Shown here in pieces: positions 8,002 to 16,667 of a stretch of 64,000 nucleotides of DNA. A model generated the notes under the pieces. The model was not told the DNA's origin. It made no database searches and was given only the letters and a program-made list of their open reading frames with translations. The DNA comes from Streptomyces canus. GTDB lineage: Bacteria > Actinomycetota > Actinomycetes > Streptomycetales > Streptomycetaceae. Positions within the stretch are counted from its first letter, which is position 1; each line of letters opens with the position of its first letter. The position numbers and the translations under genes were made by a program. The stretch lies in assembly GCF_001514145.1 (NCBI RefSeq), contig NZ_KQ948659.1, forward strand, positions 427,454 through 491,453, read 5' to 3'.

Positions 8002-10101
8002 ATGACGGCCGAGCTGGTGCGGGGGCAGAACCACCCGCTCTCCCAGGCCCGTCTCGAGATCCGGATCGCGGCCGGTACGCCGGTCGTGGCCGGAGCCACA
8101 CTCGGGGACGAGCACGGAACCGTGCACGGCGCCGAGTGGGTCGTCCACCCGGGTGCGCCCACCCTGCCGGGTCTTGAGGTCTCCCGGCAGGCGGCCGCCG
8201 ACCACCGCCTCGCGGTCGATCTCGGCGCCATGCCCGAGGCCGTCCACCGGGTCCATGTGCTGCTCGCCCTGCCCTCGGCGGGCGGCCCCGTGCGCTTCGG
8301 TGCCGTCGACGCCCCCTTCGTCGCGGTCACGGGCCTCGACGGCACCGAGCTCGCCGGCTACACCATCACCGGCCTGGACGCCGAGTCGGCGGTCGTCGCG
8401 CTGGAGCTCTACCGCCGCCAGGGCGCCTGGAAGGTGCGCGCCGTCGGCCAGGGCTACGCGGGCGGTCTCACCGAACTCCTCACCGACCAGGGCCTTCCCC
8501 AGGCCCACCAGCTCGCGAACACCATCCATGAGGCGGTGGCCCAGGGCCTGGCCCGGGCAGTGACGCCCCCGGCCCGCACGGCGGACGGCGACCGCGCCCG
8601 GCAGACGGCCACGCCGGCACCGGGCCCGGAGCAGGGCGCTTCCGCGACCCAGGGCGCCTCCGGTGCCGTACCCCCGCAGCCGCTGTCGCCGTACGGCACA
8701 CAGCCTCCGGGCACACCACCGCAGCCGACGACCCCGAACGGCAGCCCGGCCTCCGGCACATCGCAGCCCGCTTCTCCCTACGGCGCGCAGGGCGCCCCGG
8801 CAGCCGGCGGGCCGCCGCCCGGACACACCCAGGTGCCCGCGGACGGGTCCGCCGCTCAGCCCGCCGCGCCCACCGCCGGCGGCCCGATCGACTACAGCCA
8901 CCCCCGACGGCAGAACGCCGCCCCGCCCCCGCCTCCGCCCGTCGCGCCCCCCGTTCAGCCGGGACAGCCCGCGCGGCCCGTCGCCGGGGACGCGACCGGC
9001 TGGTCCATGGACGAGCGGCTCTACAACCAGGTGTGGGGCATGTTCGAGGACCTGGCGCGCTCCACGGCCGCGTACCGCAGCGCCGTCGACTTCGCCGACT
9101 CGCGCATGGAGAAGGAGCTCGACGCGGCCCTCGCCGACCCGCGCAACCGGATCGGCGGGCAGGGTGACGCCGCACGTGAGGCGGCCCGTGCCAAGTACGC
9201 CCAGCTGGTCGAACAGGCCCGCGCGGCCTACGACCGGGATCTCGGCCAGCTCACGGCCGAGTCCGAGGTGGTCGAACCCGCCCTGCCCCTGGCGTACGCC
9301 CGCTGGGACAACCCCGTCTGGCACGGCTACCGGGTGCCGTTCGAGGCGCCCATGGCCGTGCGCATGGGTGATCTGCATCTGCCCGAGTGCCCCGAGCTGC
9401 GTATCCCGATGCTGATCCGGCTGCCGCTGGAGCGCGGCCTGTGGATCGACAGCGGAGCCGCCGGATCCCTCGACGGCTCGTTCCTCGACTCCCACGAACT
9501 GCACGGCCTCGCCATGGACACGGCCGTGGCGCTCGCGGCCCGGCTCCTCGCCGTCCACCCCGCCGGGGACTACACCCTGCACGTCATCGACCCGGCCGGA
9601 TCGGGGGCTCAGGCGCTCGCCCCGCTGGTGTGGACCGGCGTGCTCGCGGCCCCGCCGGCTGTCGGTGCCGCGGGCGTGGGGGACGTCCTGGCCCGCCTCA
9701 CCGAGCGCGTCGACCTCGTGCAGATGGCGGTGCGCGGCGGCGCGGCCGACTCCCTCCCGCCCGGCCTCGACACCTCCGAGCAACTCCTGATCGTCAACGA
9801 CTTCCCGCACGGCTTCGACGACCGGGCCGTGACCCAGCTGCGCTACCTCGCGGACGAGGGGCCGTCCGTCGGTGTCCACCTGATGATGGTCGCGGACCGT
9901 GAGGAGGCGTCCGCCTACGGCCCCCTCCTCGACCCCCTGTGGCGCTCGCTCATGCGCCTGACCCCGGTGCCCGACGACCACCTCGCCGACCCGTGGGTCG
10001 GGCATGCCTGGACCTACGAGCCCGCGCTCGTCCCACCCGGCAGCCAGGTGGTCCAACAGGTCCTGAACCAGGTGGCAGAGGCTCGTACCAAGTACACGTA
10101 A
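8002..10101 (+). CDS. TerD-like domain fused to an FtsK/SpoIIIE-like domain without a P-loop
   Basis: A 699-aa cytoplasmic protein in three parts. Residues 1-185 are a diverged TerD domain (an FGAVDAPFVAVTGLDG-type beta-strand pattern and a YAGGLTELLTDQG end). Residues about 186-330 are a proline-, alanine- and glutamine-rich linker. Residues about 333-699 begin with a long charged coiled-coil-prone helix region. They continue as a domain resembling the first, non-canonical module of FtsK/SpoIIIE-like ATPases: ALAARLLAVHPAGDYTLHVI and IDPAGSG near residue 530 parallel the LIDPxGLG region of those proteins. No GxxxxGK[ST] P-loop is visible, so ATPase activity is unlikely. Start ATG follows GGGGGAGAAGG. 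The relation to FtsK is by motif resemblance only. Confidence 0.8.
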   Translation: MTAELVRGQNHPLSQARLEIRIAAGTPVVAGATLGDEHGTVHGAEWVVHPGAPTLPGLEVSRQAAADHRLAVDLGAMPEAVHRVHVLLALPSAGGPVRFGAVDAPFVAVTGLDGTELAGYTITGLDAESAVVALELYRRQGAWKVRAVGQGYAGGLTELLTDQGLPQAHQLANTIHEAVAQGLARAVTPPARTADGDRARQTATPAPGPEQGASATQGASGAVPPQPLSPYGTQPPGTPPQPTTPNGSPASGTSQPASPYGAQGAPAAGGPPPGHTQVPADGSAAQPAAPTAGGPIDYSHPRRQNAAPPPPPPVAPPVQPGQPARPVAGDATGWSMDERLYNQVWGMFEDLARSTAAYRSAVDFADSRMEKELDAALADPRNRIGGQGDAAREAARAKYAQLVEQARAAYDRDLGQLTAESEVVEPALPLAYARWDNPVWHGYRVPFEAPMAVRMGDLHLPECPELRIPMLIRLPLERGLWIDSGAAGSLDGSFLDSHELHGLAMDTAVALAARLLAVHPAGDYTLHVIDPAGSGAQALAPLVWTGVLAAPPAVGAAGVGDVLARLTERVDLVQMAVRGGAADSLPPGLDTSEQLLIVNDFPHGFDDRAVTQLRYLADEGPSVGVHLMMVADREEASAYGPLLDPLWRSLMRLTPVPDDHLADPWVGHAWTYEPALVPPGSQVVQQVLNQVAEARTKYT

Positions 10102-10144
10102 AGCCGTCCCCACCAGGTATTTTGACCTTTCTTTTGCCAATCGC

Positions 10145-10174
10145 TTTACCTTTACTTGGTGATTGGGGTACGGT
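10145..10174 (+). promoter_or_regulatory. Putative promoter of the riboswitch-terC transcript
   Basis: TTTACC (10145-10150), an 18-nt spacer and TACGGT (10169-10174), placing transcription initiation near 10181, directly before the riboswitch. The surrounding DNA is unusually AT-rich for this chromosome. Confidence 0.5.
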
Positions 10175-10182
10175 TGGTGGCA

Positions 10183-10279
10183 CGGAGGGGAGTACTCCCT
10201 GTCGACTGCGGCGTACCCGTCAATACGGATCAGGCCTGATCCCGGGGCGTCGGCCCACCGTGGGTGGAAGAGACCTCCG
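10183..10279 (+). promoter_or_regulatory. yybP-ykoY (Mn2+) riboswitch upstream of terC
   Basis: The basal stem pairs CGGAGG (10183-10188) with CCTCCG (10274-10279). Inside it are the conserved pieces of the yybP-ykoY family: GGGGAGTA at 10187-10194, a CGTCA-type internal strand near 10218-10222, a GGGG...CGGCCCACCGTGGG arm at 10244-10263, and GAGACC at 10270-10275. The gene behind it is a TerC-family transporter, one of the classic targets. The family senses Mn2+ and usually turns expression on. The remaining 49 nt to the GTG contain GGAGGA, which the switch could expose or hide. Confidence 0.85.
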
Positions 10280-10328
10280 GCAGCGCGACGACGCTGGTTA
10301 CTTGCCGTTACGTATTGCCGGAGGAACT

Positions 10329-11330
10329 GTGGATGTTTCCGTGACCCTGTGGGTCCTGACGATCGTGGGCCTCGCCGCCCTCATCGCGGTCGACTTCTTC
10401 ATCGGCCGCAAGCCGCACGACGTGTCCATCAAGGAAGCGGGCATCTGGACGGTTGTCTGGATCGCCCTGGCCGGCCTCTTCGGGCTCGGTCTGCTCGTCT
10501 TCGGCGGCGGCCAGGCCGGCGGAGAGTTCTTCGCGGGCTTCATCACCGAGAAGTCCCTGAGCGTGGACAACCTCTTCGTCTTCGTCCTGATCATGGCGAA
10601 GTTCGCGGTGCCCTCGCAGTACCAGCAGCGGGTGCTTCTCGTCGGTGTCCTCATAGCCCTGGTACTGCGCGCGATCTTCATCGCGGCCGGTGCCGCGATC
10701 ATCGCCAGCTTCGCCTGGGTGTTCTACATCTTCGGCGCCTTCCTCATCTGGACCGCCTGGAAGCTCATCCAGGAGGCCCGGGCGGACGAGGAGGAAGAGG
10801 AGTTCGAGGAGAACAAGCTGCTCAAGGCCGCCGAGCGCAGGTTCGGCGTGGCCGACCGCTACCACGGCACCAAGCTGTGGATCGTGGAGAACGGCAAGCG
10901 GGTCATGACCCCGATGCTCGTCGTGATGCTCGCGATCGGCTCCACCGACGTGCTCTTCGCGCTCGACTCGATCCCCGCGATCTTCGGCCTGACCCAGGAC
11001 CCGTACATCGTCTTCACGGCCAACGCGTTCGCCCTGATGGGTCTGCGGCAGCTGTACTTCCTCATCGGCGGTCTGCTGAAGAAGCTGGTCCACCTGAGCT
11101 ACGGCCTGTCGATCATCCTGGGCTTCATCGGCGTCAAGCTGGTGCTGCACGCCCTGCACGAGTCCGGGGTCCACGTCCCCGAGATCAGCATTCCGGTCTC
11201 GCTCGGCGTGATCTGCGCGGTCCTGATCGTCACCACGATCACCAGTCTGATGGCCACCAGGAAGCAGGCGGCGGCCGAGGCGGCGCAGGCGGAGGGCGAA
11301 GGCGCTCCGAAGGACAGCATCGAGGCCTGA
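10329..11330 (+). CDS. TerC-family integral membrane protein (probable Mn2+ exporter)
   Basis: Membrane protein of 333 aa with seven to eight transmembrane segments. The TerC core is seen in FITEKSLSVDNLFVFVLIMAKF near residue 75 and in IGSTDVLFALDSIPAIFGLT near residue 205; the buried acidic residues in these two helices are the likely metal site. Several TerC proteins export manganese, sometimes supplying secreted metalloproteins. Control by a yybP-ykoY riboswitch supports that role. The start is the GTG at 10329, 4 nt after GGAGG. The C-terminal 20 residues are hydrophilic. An excellent terminator follows. Confidence 0.92.
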   Translation: MDVSVTLWVLTIVGLAALIAVDFFIGRKPHDVSIKEAGIWTVVWIALAGLFGLGLLVFGGGQAGGEFFAGFITEKSLSVDNLFVFVLIMAKFAVPSQYQQRVLLVGVLIALVLRAIFIAAGAAIIASFAWVFYIFGAFLIWTAWKLIQEARADEEEEEFEENKLLKAAERRFGVADRYHGTKLWIVENGKRVMTPMLVVMLAIGSTDVLFALDSIPAIFGLTQDPYIVFTANAFALMGLRQLYFLIGGLLKKLVHLSYGLSIILGFIGVKLVLHALHESGVHVPEISIPVSLGVICAVLIVTTITSLMATRKQAAAEAAQAEGEGAPKDSIEA

Positions 11331-11352
11331 CCACCGCAGACGTAGAAGAATC

Positions 11353-11401
11353 AGCACCGGGAGCGGAGCACGGCGAATTGCCGGGTATCGCTCCCGGTGC
11401 T
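11353..11401 (+). terminator. Intrinsic terminator after terC
   Basis: Perfect 13-bp stem AGCACCGGGAGCG / CGCTCCCGGTGCT with a 23-nt loop, followed by TGTTTGGTT. It separates terC from the small gene at 11459. Confidence 0.8.
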
Positions 11402-11458
11402 TGTTTGGTTCCAGCGCGTTCCCCGGCCCGGGGGCGCCGTGGCCGGCTGGAGACACCC

Positions 11459-11761
11459 ATGAAGTTCGTGCAGATCATCGGCTTCGAGACCCAGCGCATG
11501 GAAGAGATGCAGCAGCTGCTGCAGGAGGCGGGGCAGCGCAACGCGGGCAGGACGGGCGGCCCGACCCACCGCATGCTCCTGAAGGACCGGGACAAGCCCA
11601 ACCACTATCTGGCGCTGATCGAGTTCGACTCGTACGACGAGGCCATGCGCAACAGTGACGACCCCGAGACGAGCAAACTCGCGGAGCAGCTGGGCGCCCT
11701 GAGCATCGGAGAGCGCGTCTACACCAATTGCGACGTCCTGGAGTCCGGCGACATCAAGTAG
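11459..11761 (+). CDS. Conserved small alpha-beta protein of unknown function (100 aa)
   Basis: Short cytoplasmic protein beginning MKFVQIIGFETQRMEEMQQLL and containing HYLALIEFDSYDEAMRNS. The alternation of strands and amphipathic helices is that of ferredoxin-like dimeric alpha-beta barrel (ABM/EthD-like) proteins, which include small monooxygenases and ligand-binding proteins. No catalytic residue can be named. It has a weak GGAG site before the ATG. It sits after the terC terminator and 45 nt before the antiporter gene on the same strand, so a joint transcript with that gene is possible. Confidence 0.7.
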   Translation: MKFVQIIGFETQRMEEMQQLLQEAGQRNAGRTGGPTHRMLLKDRDKPNHYLALIEFDSYDEAMRNSDDPETSKLAEQLGALSIGERVYTNCDVLESGDIK

Positions 11762-11806
11762 CCCGGGCACGGTGCGGAGCCGGTCGGCCTCTGCGACGAT
11801 CGCTGC

Positions 11807-12907
11807 ATGATCGCTCGGCTCCCGACGCTCACCACGAGCTGGACGTCCGCCGTGCCGGTGCTCGCGGTCGTCCTGCTGGTGTTCACCTGGGGGCGCGATC
11901 TGCCCGGCGCGGTCGTCGTGCTCGTGACCCTGCTTCTCGCGGGGGCCGTGCTGGCCGCCGTGCACCACGCCGAGGTGATCGCCCACCGGGTCGGCGAACC
12001 GTTCGGCTCCCTCGTCCTCGCCGTCGCCGTCACGATCATCGAGGTCGCCTTGATCGTCACCCTGATGGTGGACGGCGGCGACAAGAGCTCGACCCTGGCC
12101 AGGGACACGGTCTTCGCGGCCGTGATGATCACCTGCAACGGCATCGTCGGCATCAGCCTCCTCGTGGCCGCACTGCGCCACGGCACCGCGGTCTTCAACC
12201 CCGAGGGCACCGGCGCCGCCCTCGCCACGGTCGCCACGCTGGCCACGCTGAGCCTGGTGCTGCCGACGTTCACGACGAGCAAGCCGGGCCCGGAGTTCTC
12301 CGCCACCCAGCTGACCTTCGCCGCGCTGTCCTCGCTGATCCTGTACGGCCTGTTCGTGGCGACCCAGACCGTGCGGCACCGCGACTACTTCCTCCCGATC
12401 ACCCGTCAGGGCGAGGTGATCACCACCGAGGACCACGCCGACGCGCCCACCGCCCGTACCGCGCTGACCAGCCTCGGCCTGCTGGGCCTGGCCCTGATCG
12501 GGGTGGTCGGCCTGGCCAAGGGAGTGTCGCCCACCATCGAGTCCGGGGTCGCCAAGGCGGGACTTCCACAGGCCGTCGTCGGCGTGATCATCGCCCTGCT
12601 GGTGCTGCTCCCCGAGACCATCGCCGCATTGCGCTCCGCACGCCGCGACCGGGTGCAGACCAGCCTCAACCTCGCCCTCGGCTCGGCCATGGCCAGCATC
12701 GGCCTGACCATCCCCGCGGTCGCTCTGGCCTCCGTCTGGCTCTCCGGCCCGCTCGTCCTCGGTCTCGGCCCCACCCACATGGTGCTGCTGGCCCTGACCG
12801 TGGTGGTGAGCTCGCTGACGGTGGTTCCCGGCCGGGCCACACCGCTCCAGGGCGGTGTCCACCTGGTGCTGTTCGCGGCCTACCTGGAACTGGCGGTCAA
12901 TCCATAG
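11807..12907 (+). CDS. ChaA-type Ca2+(Na+)/H+ antiporter
   Basis: Membrane protein of 366 aa with about eleven hydrophobic segments. The two cation/exchanger repeats are visible: HRVGEPFGSLVLAVAVTIIEVALI near residue 60 and an inverted counterpart LPQAVVGVIIALLVLLPETIAALR near residue 255. The acidic residues Glu in VTIIE and PETIA are the expected ion ligands. ChaA exports calcium, and sodium or potassium in some hosts, against protons. Its place next to Ca2+-binding TerD proteins and the TerC exporter suggests divalent-cation handling. The 3' end overlaps the convergent MFS gene by 11 bp. Confidence 0.88.
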   Translation: MIARLPTLTTSWTSAVPVLAVVLLVFTWGRDLPGAVVVLVTLLLAGAVLAAVHHAEVIAHRVGEPFGSLVLAVAVTIIEVALIVTLMVDGGDKSSTLARDTVFAAVMITCNGIVGISLLVAALRHGTAVFNPEGTGAALATVATLATLSLVLPTFTTSKPGPEFSATQLTFAALSSLILYGLFVATQTVRHRDYFLPITRQGEVITTEDHADAPTARTALTSLGLLGLALIGVVGLAKGVSPTIESGVAKAGLPQAVVGVIIALLVLLPETIAALRSARRDRVQTSLNLALGSAMASIGLTIPAVALASVWLSGPLVLGLGPTHMVLLALTVVVSSLTVVPGRATPLQGGVHLVLFAAYLELAVNP

Positions 12908-14201
12908 CGGGTTGAGCCGCCGCCACGGGCATCGGTCGCGTCTCCGGCAGCAACGCGAAACACCCCAGGCTGAGCAGCGCGATCCCGGTCAGATACGCGC
13001 CCACCCCCCAGGGCACCCGCCCGCCGTGCTCCACCAGCGCCGTCGCCACGATCGGCGTGAGCGCGCCTCCGACGACCCCGCCGAGGTTGTAGCCGACCGC
13101 GGCACCCGTGCAGCGCACCCGCGGCTCGTACAGCTCCGGCAGATAGGCGGCGATCACCGCGAACATCGTGATGAACGCGATCATCGCGCCCAGGAAACCG
13201 AGGAACATCAGCAACGGCTCCCCGGTCGCGAGCAACGCCACCATCGGGAACATCCACAGCGCCGCCGCCGCGCACCCGGTCAGACACAACGGCCGCCGCC
13301 CGTACCGGTCGCCGAGCAGCGCCACCACCGGCGTGAGCGAGCCCTTCACGAGCACCGCGGCCATGATGCAGGTCAGCATGACGGTACGGCTCACCCCGAG
13401 CCGCTCCGTCCCATAGGCGAGGGACCACGTGGTCACGGTGTAGAAGATCGCGTACCCGATCGCGAGCGCCCCGGCCGTCAGCAGCACGAGCCGCCCATGG
13501 TCGCGCACCACCTCGGCGAGCGGCACGCGCGCGTGCTCCTCGATCTCCAGGAAACCAGGGCTCTCCGGAAGAGAGGAGCGCAGCCGCAGCCCCACCGCCG
13601 CCAGCACACCGGCCGCCCAGAACGGCACCCGCCAGCCCCACGCGGCGAACTGCGCCTCGGACAGCGCGGTCGACAGCGCCAGCACCACCCCGTTGGCGAG
13701 CAGGAATCCCAGCGCGGGCCCCACCTGCGGGAAGCTCGTCCACAGCCCGCGCCGCTCGGCGGGCGCGTGCTCCGCGGTCAGCAGCACGGCCCCGCCCCAC
13801 TCCCCGCCGAGCCCCAGCCCCTGCAGAAAGCGCAGCACCAGAAGCAGCACCGGCGCGGCCACCCCGAGCGTGTCGTACGTCGGCACACAGCCGACCGCGA
13901 CCGTGGCGGCGCCGGTCAGCAGCAGTGAGGCCACGAGGACCGGACGCCGTCCGCGCCGGTCCCCGATGTGCCCGAACAGCACCGAACCGAGCGGCCGTGC
14001 GACGAACCCCACGCCGAAGGTCCCGAAGGCGGCCAGCGTCCCCGCCACCGGGGAGAACGTCGGGAAGAACAGCGGCCCCAGGACCAGTGCCGCGGCTGTC
14101 CCGTAGACGAAGAAGTCGTAGAACTCGATGGCCGTCCCGGCGAGGGAGGCGGCCGCGAGCCGCGGCATGGAGGGCGCCCTTACGGTGCGTACGTCGTGCA
14201 T
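12897..14201 (-). CDS. MFS transporter, metabolite:H+ symporter (MHS) family
   Basis: Twelve-helix transporter of 434 aa. It opens with the MHS-type helix 1 (AGTAIEFYDFFVYGTAAALV) and has GHIGDRRGRRPVL in loop 2-3, FLQGLGLGGEWGGAVLL in helix 4-5 and GDRYGRRPL in the 8-9 loop. Relatives import citrate, proline/betaine, alpha-ketoglutarate or shikimate by proton symport; the substrate here cannot be read from sequence. The gene lies 62 nt downstream of the S66 peptidase gene on the same strand, so the two may be co-transcribed. Confidence 0.9.
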   Translation of the reverse strand: MHDVRTVRAPSMPRLAAASLAGTAIEFYDFFVYGTAAALVLGPLFFPTFSPVAGTLAAFGTFGVGFVARPLGSVLFGHIGDRRGRRPVLVASLLLTGAATVAVGCVPTYDTLGVAAPVLLLVLRFLQGLGLGGEWGGAVLLTAEHAPAERRGLWTSFPQVGPALGFLLANGVVLALSTALSEAQFAAWGWRVPFWAAGVLAAVGLRLRSSLPESPGFLEIEEHARVPLAEVVRDHGRLVLLTAGALAIGYAIFYTVTTWSLAYGTERLGVSRTVMLTCIMAAVLVKGSLTPVVALLGDRYGRRPLCLTGCAAAALWMFPMVALLATGEPLLMFLGFLGAMIAFITMFAVIAAYLPELYEPRVRCTGAAVGYNLGGVVGGALTPIVATALVEHGGRVPWGVGAYLTGIALLSLGCFALLPETRPMPVAAAQPAMD

Positions 14202-14263
14202 GCCGCGTCAACTACCCACGGTGATCGGCGGTTACGGGGGCGCGTGAGCGCGCTCGGGAGTGA

Positions 14264-15310
14264 TCAGTACGTGACGGTGATGCGCCGGGCGGGACCGTCG
14301 ACACGGACGAGACCGCCGTAGGGGATGACGAGTTGTGGATCGGTGTGTCCGTAGTCCACATCGAAGACGATGGTGGTGTGCGGGGCATAGATGCGCATGG
14401 CCCGCAGTACGGCCTCGCGCTGGTCGGCGGCGTAACGATCCGCCTCCGCGGGGCTGTTGGGCCGTTCGAAGGTCCACGACTTGGGGCGGCCCCACAGCAG
14501 CGCGGAGAAGCGCTGGAGGAGTCCGCGCTCGCCCATGTTGCGCAGGGTGCGGAAGACCTCGACGTCGCTCGGCATCTCCTCCGAGGTCTCCAGGAGCAGC
14601 ACTCCGCCGTCGTACTGACTCAGGTCACGCGCGATCTCGCGGTCGGCCATCAGCAGCCAGCCCACGATCTCCAGACAGCCGCCCCAGGCCCGGCCCTCCA
14701 CCGTCCGGTCGGCGTTCACCCAGCTCCAGCCGTTGCCGGGACGGGTCTCCGGTTCGGCGTCGAAGGTGGTGGGGTCCGCCCAGTCACGGTCGACGTCCCG
14801 CCAGCGGGCGGCCGGAGTCAGTTCGTACGCGCCCGAGGTGAACAGGGCCGCCCGCAGGGAGTCGGCGGTCAGCGTGCTCATGGCGACCGGCCGTCCGAGC
14901 GCGGTCATCACGGTCGCGCCGTGGTAGCCGACGATGCCGGTGCTGTACAGGAACGCGAGCAGGTTGGTGTTGTCGCTCATCCCGAAGAACGGCTTCGGGT
15001 TCGCCCGGACCAACTCCCGGTCCAGGAACGGCAGCACGGTGATCTGGTCGTCGCCGCCGATGGACGCCATGACCGCCTTGACGGCCGGGTCGGCGAACGC
15101 GGCGTGGATGTCGTCGGCGCGCTCCTGGGGCGTCGAGCCCATCCTGCGGGTCGACGGATACTCGACCGGCTCCAGCCCGTACTCCTTGCGCAGCCGCTCG
15201 AGCCCCAACTCGTAGGGCCGAGGGAAGAGTCCCGGCAGACCGGCGCCGGGGGAGACGACGGCTATGCGGTCGCCGGGTACGGGCTTGGGCGGGTACGAGA
15301 TCGTCGTCAT
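14264..15310 (-). CDS. S66-family LD-carboxypeptidase / MccF-like serine peptidase
   Basis: Serine peptidase of 348 aa that cleaves amide bonds of muropeptides or peptidyl-nucleotide antibiotics. The catalytic triad can be placed: Ser in FFGMSDNTNLL near residue 117, Glu in GGCLEIVGWLL near 213, and His in DVDYGHTDPQLVIPYGG near 325. SIGGDDQITVLPFLD near residue 90 forms the oxyanion region. The FGMSDNT and GIVGYHG segments resemble MccF (microcin C self-immunity) rather than cell-wall LdcA. The ATG at 15310 is the family-like start although no ribosome site is evident. Divergent from aroQ with 84 bp between. Confidence 0.88.
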   Translation of the reverse strand: MTTISYPPKPVPGDRIAVVSPGAGLPGLFPRPYELGLERLRKEYGLEPVEYPSTRRMGSTPQERADDIHAAFADPAVKAVMASIGGDDQITVLPFLDRELVRANPKPFFGMSDNTNLLAFLYSTGIVGYHGATVMTALGRPVAMSTLTADSLRAALFTSGAYELTPAARWRDVDRDWADPTTFDAEPETRPGNGWSWVNADRTVEGRAWGGCLEIVGWLLMADREIARDLSQYDGGVLLLETSEEMPSDVEVFRTLRNMGERGLLQRFSALLWGRPKSWTFERPNSPAEADRYAADQREAVLRAMRIYAPHTTIVFDVDYGHTDPQLVIPYGGLVRVDGPARRITVTY

Positions 15311-15394
15311 GCCCGGAGGGTACGGGCCGCACCGCGCGTGGCGCACCGTGATAAACCGGGTCCGAGCAGCCCGCCTTCACCGACCGGAGGAACC

Positions 15395-15868
15395 GTGCCC
15401 CGCACCCTGGCCAACGCCCCGATCATGATTCTCAACGGCCCCAACCTGAACCTGCTGGGTCAGCGTCAGCCGGAGATCTACGGCAAGGACACCCTGGCCG
15501 ACGTCGAGGCCCTGTGCGCCAAGGCGGCCGCCGCGCACGGCGGCACGGTGGACTTCCGGCAGTCGAACCACGAGGGCGAGCTGGTCGACTGGATCCACGA
15601 GGCGAGGCTCCAGCACTGCGGGATCGTCATCAACCCCGGTGCCTACTCGCACACGTCGGTCGCGATCCTGGACGCACTCAACACCTGTGACGGGCTGCCG
15701 GTGCTGGAGGTGCACATCTCCAACATCCACCGGCGCGAGTCCTTCCGGCACCACTCCTACGTCTCGTTGCGCGCGGACGGAGTCATCGCCGGCTGCGGGG
15801 TGCAGGGGTACGTCTTCGGCGTGGAGCGCGTCGCGGCGCTGGCGGGGCCGGCCCAGGCGGACGTGTAA
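15395..15868 (+). CDS. aroQ: Type II 3-dehydroquinate dehydratase
   Basis: Shikimate-pathway enzyme converting 3-dehydroquinate to 3-dehydroshikimate; dodecameric in the family. The 157-aa protein has the motif LNGPNLNLLGQRQPEIYG near residue 14, with the catalytic lid residues Arg and Tyr, then the NPGAYSHTS block near residue 85 and the catalytic-His region VEVHISNIHRRESFR near 109. The GTG at 15395 follows CGGAGGAA at ideal distance. It is a single gene, divergent from the S66 peptidase and convergent with the ABC operon. Confidence 0.96.
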   Translation: MPRTLANAPIMILNGPNLNLLGQRQPEIYGKDTLADVEALCAKAAAAHGGTVDFRQSNHEGELVDWIHEARLQHCGIVINPGAYSHTSVAILDALNTCDGLPVLEVHISNIHRRESFRHHSYVSLRADGVIAGCGVQGYVFGVERVAALAGPAQADV

Positions 15869-15914
15869 GGACCGATGTCCTGGGCGCACGGTCCTTACCG
15901 CCGCCTCGCCACCG

Positions 15915-16667
15915 CTACAGCCGCCCCGCCTCCACGATCCGCTTCAGAAAGCGCTGCGTGCGCTCCTGCTGCGGGTCGCCGAAGATCTGCCCGGCGGTCC
16001 CGCGCTCGAGCACCACACCCGCGTCCAGAAAACACACCTGGTCGGCGACCTCGCGCGCGAAGCCCATCTCGTGCGTGGCCAGCATCATGGTCATGCCGTC
16101 GCCCTTCAGGTCGCGCACGACGTTCAGGACCTCGCCCACCAGCTCCGGGTCGAGGGCCGCGGTGATCTCGTCGAGCAGCAGCAGGCGGGGGCGTACGGCG
16201 AGGGCCCGTACGATCGCCACCCGCTGCTGCTGGCCGCCGCTGAGCCGGTCGGGGTACTCGCCGGCCTTGTCACCCAGCCCGAGTCGCTCCAGGAGTTCGC
16301 GGGCGTGTTCCTCGGCCTCCGCGCGGGCCACTCCGTGCACCCGGCGCGGGGCCAGCGTGATGTTCTCCAGCACCGTCATGTGCGGAAAGAGGTTGTACGC
16401 CTGGAAGACCACGCCGATACGGCGCCGTACCGCGTCCTGGTCGACGCGCGGATCGGTGATCTCCTCGCCGTCCAGCCAGATGGCGCCGTCGTCGATCTCC
16501 TCCAGGAGGTTGGCGCAGCGCAGCAGGGTCGACTTGCCGGAGCCGGAGGCACCGATAAGGGCGGTCACCGTGTGCGGGGCGACCTCCAGGTCGACGTCCC
16601 GCAGCACGACCGAGCCGCCGAAGGTCTTGCGGACGGACTCCATCCGCAGCACCGGTGCGTCGCTCAT
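15915..16667 (-). CDS. Polar amino-acid ABC transporter, ATP-binding protein
   Basis: ATPase of a PAAT-type importer, 250 aa. It has Walker A GASGSGKST near residue 39, Q-loop FQAYNLFPHMTV, signature LSGGQQQR near 150, Walker B LLLLDEITAALD and the H-loop MLATHEMGFA. The YNLFPHMTVLENI and THEMGFAREVAD segments are typical of glutamine/glutamate/arginine systems (GlnQ-like). The ATG overlaps the stop of the permease gene (ATGA). It is the last gene of the importer operon. Confidence 0.94.
   Translation of the reverse strand: MSDAPVLRMESVRKTFGGSVVLRDVDLEVAPHTVTALIGASGSGKSTLLRCANLLEEIDDGAIWLDGEEITDPRVDQDAVRRRIGVVFQAYNLFPHMTVLENITLAPRRVHGVARAEAEEHARELLERLGLGDKAGEYPDRLSGGQQQRVAIVRALAVRPRLLLLDEITAALDPELVGEVLNVVRDLKGDGMTMMLATHEMGFAREVADQVCFLDAGVVLERGTAGQIFGDPQQERTQRFLKRIVEAGRL

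Noticed and set aside
8560..8995. Pro/Ala-rich repeats in the TerD fusion as a possible DNA repeat array
   Set aside because: The repetition is at the amino-acid level (a flexible linker); there are no regular DNA units and no spacers.
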